This document shows, piece after piece, positions 57,698 through 64,000 of a DNA stretch of 64,000 nt (positions are counted from its first letter, which is position 1; every line of letters begins with the position of its first letter). The notes beneath the pieces are model-generated. The model ran no database searches. It was not told the DNA's origin and saw nothing but the letters and a program-made list of their open reading frames with translations. The position numbers and the translations under genes were made by a program. Location: NCBI GenBank assembly GCA_003567475.1, contig PWZL01000067.1, forward strand, positions 1 through 64,000, given 5' to 3'. The stretch is from Gammaproteobacteria bacterium. Its GTDB lineage: Bacteria; Pseudomonadota; Gammaproteobacteria; Steroidobacterales; PWYM01.

Positions 57698-59104
57698 ATG
57701 GAGTTGGACCCGGTTCTTCTCTCGCGAATCCAGTTCGCATTCGTCGTTTCTTTCCATGCGATCTTTCCGGTGTTCACCATCGGACTGGCCTCGTATATCG
57801 CCTTTCTCGAGGCGCGGTTTTACCGCACAGGGCACCCGGTTTACGAGGAACTCTCGCATTTCTGGATTCGCGTTTTCGCCGTGGTTTTCGGCATGGGCGT
57901 GGTCTCCGGCATCGTCATGTCGTTCCAGTTCGGAACCAACTGGAGCGTGTTCTCCTTCGCCGCCGCGAACTTCCTCGGACCGGTGCTGAGCTATGAGGTG
58001 GTCACGGCCTTCTTCCTCGAAGCGGTGTTCCTGGGTGTGCTGCTGTTCGGTCGCCACAAGGTGCCCGCAGGCACGCACCTGTTCGCCGCGATCATGGTGG
58101 CGCTTGGGACGTTCATCTCCTCGTTCTGGATCATCTCGGCGAACAGCTGGATGCATACGCCCGCCGGTGTCGAGCTGCAGGACGGCATCTTCCGCATCAC
58201 GTCCTGGGGTGAAGCGATCTTCAACCCCTCGTTCTGGCCGCGGTTTTTCCATATGGCCCTGGCCTCGTTTCTCACCGCGGGCTTCGTCGTCGTCGGCGTG
58301 AGCGCCTGGTACCTGCGCCAGGGCCGCGTGCGCGAGTCTGCCAGCCGTGCGCTGGCCATGACCATCGTACTGCTGGCCGTCATCGCGCCGGCCCAGCTGG
58401 TGGTCGGTGATCTTCATGGCCTCAACACCTTCGAGCACCAGCCTGAGAAAGTGGCTGCGATGGAGGGCTTGTGGGAGACCACCGAGGGGGCGCCACTGTT
58501 GTTGTTCGCGTTACCGAGCCAGTCCCAGGAACGGAATTTTCTGGAGATCGGCATCCCCAAGCTGGCGAGCCTGGTACTGACACACCAGCTCGACGGCGAG
58601 GTGCGTGGTCTCAAGGAGTGGGCCCCTGAGGACCGCCCCCCCGTCGCCCCGGTGTTCTGGAGTTTCCGCATCATGGTGGCGATTGGTCTGCTCATGATCA
58701 CGGTGGCCATCACGGGTCTGGTGCTGCGCCTGCGGGGTCGGTTGACCGAGTCGCCGCGTTTCCTGAGGCTCTGCACCTGGATGATCCCGACGCCTTTCGT
58801 TGCCGTGCTCGCCGGCTGGTTCACCACCGAAGTCGGCCGTCAGCCCTGGGTGGTACACGGCATGATGCGCGTCGATGAGGCGATCACCCCGTCGCTCACC
58901 GGGCCGATGGCGCTGTTCTCACTGGTTGGTTTCATCCTGGTCTACTCGCTGGTGTTCATCGCCGGGGCGTACTACCTCGTGCGCGTCATCCGCTCGGGCC
59001 CGGAAGCCTACCGGCCGCAACGTGAAGAAGAAGGACGCCCGAAGCGGCCCCTGTCGGCTGTCGATACCCCACTGGATGAGGCGCCCATGGGCGCCAGTTC
59101 CTGA
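57698..59104 (+). CDS. cydA: Cytochrome bd-type ubiquinol oxidase subunit I (CIO type)
   Basis: Haem-bearing subunit of bd oxidase. The 468-residue protein has nine or so membrane helices, haem ligand His20 in VVSFHAIFP, a second haem histidine in RFFHMALASFL, and the methionine region GRQPWVVHGMMR. The Q-loop is short, with LNTFEHQPEKVAAMEGLWE, which marks the cyanide-insensitive (CIO/CioA) subtype. ATG 57698 has AGGAG eight bases upstream; an upstream in-frame ATG (57680) is weaker. It starts the cydABDC run. Confidence 0.96.
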   Translation: MELDPVLLSRIQFAFVVSFHAIFPVFTIGLASYIAFLEARFYRTGHPVYEELSHFWIRVFAVVFGMGVVSGIVMSFQFGTNWSVFSFAAANFLGPVLSYEVVTAFFLEAVFLGVLLFGRHKVPAGTHLFAAIMVALGTFISSFWIISANSWMHTPAGVELQDGIFRITSWGEAIFNPSFWPRFFHMALASFLTAGFVVVGVSAWYLRQGRVRESASRALAMTIVLLAVIAPAQLVVGDLHGLNTFEHQPEKVAAMEGLWETTEGAPLLLFALPSQSQERNFLEIGIPKLASLVLTHQLDGEVRGLKEWAPEDRPPVAPVFWSFRIMVAIGLLMITVAITGLVLRLRGRLTESPRFLRLCTWMIPTPFVAVLAGWFTTEVGRQPWVVHGMMRVDEAITPSLTGPMALFSLVGFILVYSLVFIAGAYYLVRVIRSGPEAYRPQREEEGRPKRPLSAVDTPLDEAPMGASS

Positions 59105-59114
59105 GGACCGGCGT

Positions 59115-60119
59115 ATGGAGCTGATCGACCTGACGCTGATCTGGCTGGTGATCATCGGCCTTGGCGTATTCATGTACGTGCTCATGGACGGTTTTGACCT
59201 GGGCGTTGGTATTCTCTTTCCGTTCGCGCCGAGCGACCAGGCGCGCAACGCGATGATGAACTCGGTGGCCCCGGTGTGGGACGGCAACGAGACCTGGCTG
59301 GTCTTGAGCGGGGCTGGACTGCTTGCCGCCTTCCCGCTGGTCTACGTGGTGTTTCTGCCGGCACTCTACATCGGCGTCTTTCTGCTGCTGACCGGCCTGA
59401 TCTTCCGGGGCGTGGCGTTCGAGTTCCGCTTCAAGGCACGGACCTCACGCTATCTCTGGGATCGCGCCTTCAACATCGGCTCGACCATCGCCGCGTTCGC
59501 GCAAGGCGCCGTCGTCGGCGCCTACATCCAGGGGTTCCGGGTCGAGAACTTCCAGTACGTGGGCGGCGCCTTCGACTGGCTGACGCCGTTCACGGTGATG
59601 ACCGGGCTTGGCGTGGTGGCCGGCTATGCACTGCTGGGCGCAGCCTGGGTGATCATGAAGACCGAGGGCGAGGTGCAGGCGTGGGCGTGGCGCACGCTGC
59701 CCTGGCTGCTGGCCGCGGTGATGATCGTATTCGTCGTGGTTTCGGTATGGACGCCACTCGCGCAGCCACGCGTACTCGAACGTTGGCTGGACAACGCGTA
59801 CGTGCTCTGGGTATTCCCCACGGCCACGGTTCTGGTGGCAGGCTATGTCTGGCGTGCTATTCGACTGCGGCACGAGGGGACGCCCTTCGTCGCCGCCATG
59901 ATTCTCTTTGCGCTGTTCTATCTTGGGCTGCTCATCAGCATGTGGCCGTATGCCGTGCCGCCGGAGCACACGTTCTGGGATGCTGCCTCGGCGCCGGAGT
60001 CCCAGCTCTTTCTGCTGATCGGCTTCCTGTTCGTCATCCCCATCGTGCTGGGCTACACCGCCTGGACGTACTGGGTGTTCCGCGGCAAAGTCTCGGACAA
60101 GGTCGGCTACGGCCACTGA
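59115..60119 (+). CDS. cydB: Cytochrome bd-type ubiquinol oxidase subunit II
   Basis: Partner membrane subunit of the bd oxidase. The 334-residue protein starts MELIDLTLIWLVIIGLGVFMYVLMDGFDLGVGIL and has NSVAPVWDGNETWLVLSGAGL, AFEFRFKARTSRYLWDRAF and a string of transmembrane helices to VFRGKVSDKVGYGH. It begins 10 bases after cydA. No CydX-type small subunit is evident between cydB and cydD (four-base gap). Confidence 0.97.
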   Translation: MELIDLTLIWLVIIGLGVFMYVLMDGFDLGVGILFPFAPSDQARNAMMNSVAPVWDGNETWLVLSGAGLLAAFPLVYVVFLPALYIGVFLLLTGLIFRGVAFEFRFKARTSRYLWDRAFNIGSTIAAFAQGAVVGAYIQGFRVENFQYVGGAFDWLTPFTVMTGLGVVAGYALLGAAWVIMKTEGEVQAWAWRTLPWLLAAVMIVFVVVSVWTPLAQPRVLERWLDNAYVLWVFPTATVLVAGYVWRAIRLRHEGTPFVAAMILFALFYLGLLISMWPYAVPPEHTFWDAASAPESQLFLLIGFLFVIPIVLGYTAWTYWVFRGKVSDKVGYGH

Positions 60120-60123
60120 TCCG

Positions 60124-61872
60124 ATGACCGGCGCCCCGCCTCCCAGCGCCGCCCCTCGGCGTGGGGACACGCCGGAGCAGTGGCTGCTGTCGCTGGTCCC
60201 CCGCCCGGCGCTTGCGGGGGTCATCGCTTGGCGGGCGGCCGAGACACTGGGCCTGCTGACCCTGCTGGTCGGCCTCGCGCTCGCCCTGGCGGCCGTGGTC
60301 GGGCTGGCGGCCGCGGCCGCGCCAGCGTGGCCCGTGCTGCTCGGGATCGCCGTCGCCGGGGCCCTGCTGCGTGCACTCGGTCTGTACTGCGGAGAACGCG
60401 CGGGTGCCCGGCTCTCCAGTGACCTGATCATCCGCCTGCGGGAACGCCTGCTGGCGCAAGCGGTGACGCCGCAGTGGCAGTTGCAGCAGACAGCGGATCC
60501 GGCAGCCCTGACCCTGCGGCTGACCCGGGAACTGGAGACGCTGGAACCCTATTATCGCCGGTACCTGCCGGCCCTCGGCGTGGCGCTGCTCCAGCCCCTG
60601 CTGATTCTCGTGCTGGTATTGCCGCTGGACTGGCTGGCCGGACTGGTCCTGCTCGGTACCGCGCCGCTGATTCCCCTGTTCATGGTGCTGATCGGCATGG
60701 GCAGTGCGCGGCTGGCGGAAGAGCAGCAGTCGCGGCTCGCCCGGATGGGCGCCATGTTCCTGGATCGTCTGCGCGGGCTGCAGACCCTGCGGCTGTTCAG
60801 ACGCACCAACAGCGCCGTGCAGGACATCAGTCGCGCCGCCGAGGCCTGGCGGCACGCCACCATGCGGGTCCTGCGCGTGGCCTTTCTCTCCTCCGCGGTG
60901 CTGGAGTTTTTCGCCGCCGTGGCCATCGCCACGGTCGCCATCTACATCGGTCTGGCACTCCTGGGGTTCTTCACCCTGGGGCCCGCGCCGGAGATGACCC
61001 TGGCGGCCGGCCTGGTGATTCTCATCCTGGCGCCCGAATACTTCGCGCCGCTCAGGCGACTGGCTCAGCACTATCACGACCGGGCTGCGGCGCTGGCCGC
61101 GGTGCCCGCCCTGCGTGACATGGCCCCGGCACCCGGGGGGGCACCGGGTGACGATCGGCATGCTCGACCCGCCGCCATCCCGGCGCGCCGACCCGCGCAG
61201 CGCTGGTCGGCACCGCCGGCGGTGCGGCTGGAACGCGTCACCCTGCGCTGGCCTGGCGCCAGGCGACCCGTCGTGCAGCACCTGTCGCTGACCCTCGCTC
61301 AGGGCGAGTGGGTCGCACTCACCGGGCCCTCGGGCTGTGGCAAAAGCACCCTTGCGGCCGCCCTGCTCGGCTGGTTGCCAGTCGAAACCGGACAGATATG
61401 GATCGACGATCAGGCGCTCGACGCTTTCGCCCCGGAGGCGCTCGCCGCGAATCTCGGCTGGCTCGGCCAGCAACCGCAGCTTCTGAACGCGGCGCTGCGC
61501 ACCAATCTGGCACCGTCCGGCGAGGCCGACGCCAGCGCTATCGCGGCACTGGTCGAACACTGCGGCCTGGCCGGCGTGGTCGCGGCACTGCCGGCAGGAC
61601 TCGACACCCGGCTCGGCGAAGATGGTGCCGGTCTCTCCGGCGGCGAAGCCCAGCGGGTCGCGCTGGCGCGCGCGCTGCACCGGGCACCCCGAGTGCTGGT
61701 GCTCGATGAGCCGACCGCGAGCCTGGATGCCGACCACGAACGTGCGCTGCTCGAGCGTCTGGGTGCACTCCGCGGTGCCGCCACGATCATCATGCTCACC
61801 CATAGCGAGACCGCCGCGGCAGCAGCCGATCGACGGATCGAGCTTCCGATGCTCGAGAGGCGGGCACCATGA
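60124..61872 (+). CDS. cydD: Thiol-reductant ABC exporter subunit CydD
   Basis: ABC half-transporter that, with CydC, exports glutathione and cysteine and is required for bd oxidase assembly. The 582-residue protein has six N-terminal membrane helices with an ELETLEPYYRRYLPAL stretch typical of CydD, and a C-terminal ATPase: GPSGCGKSTLAAALLG, signature LSGGEAQRVALARAL, LVLDEPTASLD and the switch histidine in LTHSE. It starts four bases after cydB and overlaps cydC by four bases. Confidence 0.95.
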   Translation: MTGAPPPSAAPRRGDTPEQWLLSLVPRPALAGVIAWRAAETLGLLTLLVGLALALAAVVGLAAAAAPAWPVLLGIAVAGALLRALGLYCGERAGARLSSDLIIRLRERLLAQAVTPQWQLQQTADPAALTLRLTRELETLEPYYRRYLPALGVALLQPLLILVLVLPLDWLAGLVLLGTAPLIPLFMVLIGMGSARLAEEQQSRLARMGAMFLDRLRGLQTLRLFRRTNSAVQDISRAAEAWRHATMRVLRVAFLSSAVLEFFAAVAIATVAIYIGLALLGFFTLGPAPEMTLAAGLVILILAPEYFAPLRRLAQHYHDRAAALAAVPALRDMAPAPGGAPGDDRHARPAAIPARRPAQRWSAPPAVRLERVTLRWPGARRPVVQHLSLTLAQGEWVALTGPSGCGKSTLAAALLGWLPVETGQIWIDDQALDAFAPEALAANLGWLGQQPQLLNAALRTNLAPSGEADASAIAALVEHCGLAGVVAALPAGLDTRLGEDGAGLSGGEAQRVALARALHRAPRVLVLDEPTASLDADHERALLERLGALRGAATIIMLTHSETAAAAADRRIELPMLERRAP

Positions 61873-63590
61873 GCGATTTCCGTCGCCTGTTCGCACTCAC
61901 CTGTCGCCCGCAGTGGCCCTGGCTGCTGGCGACGGTGCTGCTGGCGACCCTCGCTGCCGGGGCGGCGACCGGACTGGTGGCCACCGCGGGCTGGCTGCTG
62001 ACGGCCAGCGCCGTCACCGGTGCCGTGCTCGCCGCCGGCGGCAGTGCACGGCTGGAAATCTTCGGCCCGGGCGCGCTGATCCGTCTGTTCGCAGTCACCC
62101 GTACCGTCACTCGATACGGCGAGCGGCTGATCGGTCACGAGAGTATTTTTCGACTGCTGAGCCGATTACGGCCCAGGGTGTTCGCCGGGCTCGCAAGCCA
62201 GCCCTGGGCGGTGATCGGTCGCCTGCGGCGGGCACTGGTGCTGAACCGGCTGATCGGTGACGTGGAGGCGCTCGAGGGATTTCCGGCGGGCATGCTCAGC
62301 GCAGCGCTGGCGGTCCTGCTGGCGGGCGGTGGTTTCAGCCTCATACTGGCCTGGCTGCTGCCGGCACCGCTCGCCTGGACGGCCCTGGCGCTGACGCTGA
62401 TGCTCGCCGGGGTGCCGGTGCTGGCCGGCTGGTGCGCTCAGCCCCGCGAATATCGCGCCGCTCTGCTGCGCGAGCGTCTGCAGCGCGATCTGCTGGAACG
62501 GGTGGCCGCCAGTCGCGAGCTCGTTTTCGCGGATCCGACGGACCATCGCCGACGCGCGCTGGGTCGGCTCGACGCGCGTCTTGCCGCCGCCTCGATGGCG
62601 CGCGCGTCGCGCGCCGGCGCCGCGGATGCCATGGCGGGGTTGCTCCTGCATCTCGCGCTCTGCGCCGCCGTGGTGGTCGTGGCCGGCTGGCTTGCGGCCG
62701 AGCTGCTCACGCCCGCGCGCGCAGGGCTCGCCCTGCTCGGGCTGCTGGCCCTGGGCGGCGTGACCGCTGGACTGGCGGACAGCTGGCAGGGACTCGCCCG
62801 GACCCGGTTGGGCTTGCGCCGGCTCACCGCGGACCCCGAACTGATCCCGCAAGACAGGGGGGGCTGCGCTCATGTCACCGACCCGACCGACGCCGACGCC
62901 GAGTCGGCGAGTGCAGCCGACCACGTGGCCCACGCCGCCATGCCAGCTGCGGCCGGCTGGTGTCTGGACGGGGTGACGCTCCGACAGGGGGTCGCCGACC
63001 GCCCGGTGCTCGATGGCCTGATGCTCGACATCGTCCCCGGCGAGGTGTTGTGTATCACGGGACACTCCGGCTGCGGTAAGAGCAGCCTGCTGAGTGTGCT
63101 GGCGGGACTGCGCCGGCCCGACCGGGGGCAGGTGCTGTTCGACGGGCGGGAGGCGAGCGACTGGCCGGAGGCGACACGGCTGTCGCGGTTGGCGATCTGT
63201 GAGCAACGGACCACACTGCTGGCCGGGACGCTGGCGGAAAATCTGACGCTGGGGGTGCCCCGCGCAGACCGTGACGAACTGCAGGCCGCGCTCGCGGCCG
63301 TCGGCCTGGCTGCGCTGATCGGCGAGCTCGACACGTGGCTGGGACCGGGCGGGCGTCAGCTCTCCGGCGGCGAGGCCCGGCGGGTGGCGGTGCTGCGGGC
63401 GGCGCTGTGTCCGGCGGGCGCACTGCTGCTGGACGAGCCGTTCAGGGGCCTCGATGACGCGGCCTGCCACGCCTTGAGCGGCTGGCTGGCTGAGCGCTGG
63501 CGCGACCGGACCGTGGTGATCTTCGATCACCAGGCCCGCGGCGGCTGGGCAGGGCGACGGGTGTTGACCCTGGCCGAAGGGCGGCTGTGA
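61869..63590 (+). CDS. cydC: Thiol-reductant ABC exporter subunit CydC
   Basis: Second half of the CydDC transporter. The 573-residue protein begins MSDFRRLFALTCRPQWPW, has the membrane-domain motif RLFAVTRTVTRYGERLIGHE that is typical of CydC, and an ATPase domain with GHSGCGKSSLLSVLAGL, LSGGEARRVAVLRAAL and LLLDEPFRGLDD. The linker before the ATPase is longer and acidic (about 335-355). ATGA overlap with cydD. It ends the operon just before tRNA-Ser on the opposite strand. Confidence 0.95.
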   Translation: MSDFRRLFALTCRPQWPWLLATVLLATLAAGAATGLVATAGWLLTASAVTGAVLAAGGSARLEIFGPGALIRLFAVTRTVTRYGERLIGHESIFRLLSRLRPRVFAGLASQPWAVIGRLRRALVLNRLIGDVEALEGFPAGMLSAALAVLLAGGGFSLILAWLLPAPLAWTALALTLMLAGVPVLAGWCAQPREYRAALLRERLQRDLLERVAASRELVFADPTDHRRRALGRLDARLAAASMARASRAGAADAMAGLLLHLALCAAVVVVAGWLAAELLTPARAGLALLGLLALGGVTAGLADSWQGLARTRLGLRRLTADPELIPQDRGGCAHVTDPTDADAESASAADHVAHAAMPAAAGWCLDGVTLRQGVADRPVLDGLMLDIVPGEVLCITGHSGCGKSSLLSVLAGLRRPDRGQVLFDGREASDWPEATRLSRLAICEQRTTLLAGTLAENLTLGVPRADRDELQAALAAVGLAALIGELDTWLGPGGRQLSGGEARRVAVLRAALCPAGALLLDEPFRGLDDAACHALSGWLAERWRDRTVVIFDHQARGGWAGRRVLTLAEGRL

Positions 63591-63601
63591 CGGGGAAAAA
63601 A

Positions 63602-63693
63602 TGGCGGAGAGGGTGGGATTCGAACCCACGTGGGGCGTAATGCCCCCAACCGATTTCGAGTCGGTGCCGTTATGACCGCTTCGGTACCTCTCC
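63602..63693 (-). tRNA. tRNA-Ser (anticodon CGA)
   Basis: The minus strand reads GGAGAGGTACCGAAGCGGTC at the 5' end and closes with the complementary acceptor CCTCTCC, discriminator G and an encoded CCA (63602-63604). The anticodon loop CTCGAAA gives CGA, decoding UCG. A long variable arm (GGGGGCATTACGCCCC) marks a class II, serine-type tRNA, and the T-arm GTTCGAATC is intact. Total 92 bases. It is 11 bases from the end of cydC on the opposite strand. Confidence 0.96.
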
Positions 63694-63784
63694 GGCGCAG
63701 GCTTCACACGGGTCATCGACGCCCGAGCAAGCAGAAAAGTATACTGCAATTGCGCGGCGCGGTCACCGCCAGACTGGCGTTCAG

Positions 63785-63839
63785 GCCCGCCTGCCGGCAA
63801 GCCGGTAAACCGCAGCGGTATACTCCCGGCAGGGCGGGC
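63785..63839 (+). repeat. Long imperfect inverted repeat upstream of mltF
   Basis: Arms 63785-63797 (GCCCGCCTGCCGG) and 63826-63839 (CCGGCAGGGCGGGC) pair with a single bulged base. Inside, CCGGC-AA-GCCGG (63794-63805) makes an alternative small hairpin, and TATACT (63819-63824), a possible -10 of mltF, lies in the loop. It may be a REP-like element, or a terminator/attenuator. Confidence 0.45.
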
Positions 63840-63869
63840 TGACCGCTCAGCGCGGAGGCGGCATCCACC

Positions 63870-64000
63870 TTGCGGCACCTGTTGATCATCCTGGCCTGTT
63901 CCGGGCTGCTGACCTGTTCCCAGACGCCGCCGCTGCTCGCGCAGATCCAGGCGCTCGGCGAGCTGCGGGTGGTCACGCGTAACAGCCTGACAACCTATTT
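63870..64000 (+). CDS. mltF: Membrane-bound lytic transglycosylase F, N-terminal fragment
   Basis: Only the first 43 residues are in the window. From TTG 63870, preceded by GGAGG 11 bases upstream, the sequence reads MRHLLIILACSGLLTCSQ, a short hydrophobic export signal, then LGELRVVTRNSLTTYF. The latter is the start of the solute-binding-protein-like domain of MltF (compare LRVVTRNSPTTYY in relatives). The catalytic transglycosylase domain would be beyond the edge. The call rests on a short stretch. Confidence 0.7.
   Translation, partial: MRHLLIILACSGLLTCSQTPPLLAQIQALGELRVVTRNSLTTY

Noticed and set aside
60034-63878. Long minus-strand open frames (about 570-620 codons) opposite cydD and cydC
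   Set aside because: Shadows of the ABC exporter genes; one even runs across the tRNA-Ser gene.

Overview
The window is about 64 kb of GC-rich (roughly two-thirds G+C) gammaproteobacterial chromosome. Gene order and gene content support this: dedD-folC-accD-truA-fimV-asd, prmB-aroC, parE-parC, xseB-ispA-dxs, glyA-nrdR-ribD-ribE-ribB-ribH-nusB-thiL-pgpA, and an EpmA/EpmB-modified EF-P. A DUF1820 gene and a FimX-like gene suggest a Chromatiales/Ectothiorhodospiraceae-type or related deep gammaproteobacterium, but I cannot fix the order or genus. No phage, insertion sequence, transposase or CRISPR array is visible. The coding is dense and housekeeping-like.

Layout. 1-9.7 kb (minus): folate, fatty-acid, tRNA-modification, pilus-hub (FimV), aspartate-family and shikimate genes. 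9.8-13.2 kb (plus): a tightly overlapping operon of two copper chaperones, phosphatidylserine decarboxylase, EpmA and free-methionine sulfoxide reductase. 13.3-15.0 kb: efp divergent from epmB. 15.1-19.1 kb (plus): a degenerate c-di-GMP receptor resembling FimX followed by a short FimV-like LysM protein. 19.1-23.2 kb (minus): topoisomerase IV. 23.3-28.4 kb (minus): an operon-like set rubrerythrin / Fe-S protein / DUF3501 / M14 peptidase, with a clear promoter and a perfect 7-1-7 palindrome at its start site. 28.7-32.8 kb (plus): xseB-ispA-dxs and folE2. 32.8-41.2 kb (minus): a Ser/Thr kinase with a cNMP-binding domain, then the pgpA-thiL-nusB-rib-nrdR-glyA block. 41.3-50.9 kb: a histone-deacetylase-fold hydrolase, ettA, a broken unidentified reading frame, a carotenoid oxygenase, purL and an MBL hydrolase. 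51-57 kb: a TagH-type FHA protein, an MmgE/PrpD enzyme with its GntR regulator, and a PP2C phosphatase with a second Ser/Thr kinase. 57.7-63.6 kb (plus): cyanide-insensitive-type bd oxidase cydAB with its cydDC exporter. 63.6 kb to the end: tRNA-Ser(CGA) and the start of mltF.

Themes. Three stand out: polar or pilus organisation (FimV, a FimX-like protein and a second FimV-like protein); Thr-phosphorylation signalling (two kinases, one PP2C, one FHA reader) without type VI secretion structural genes in view; and redox or oxygen handling (rubrerythrin operon, bd oxidase, Sco/PCuAC, MsrC). I see no clearly unprecedented system. The best candidates for new biology are the FimX/FimV-like pair, the rubrerythrin-DUF3501 operon with its operator, the FHA/kinase/phosphatase set, and the tandem Thr-containing repeats in FimV.
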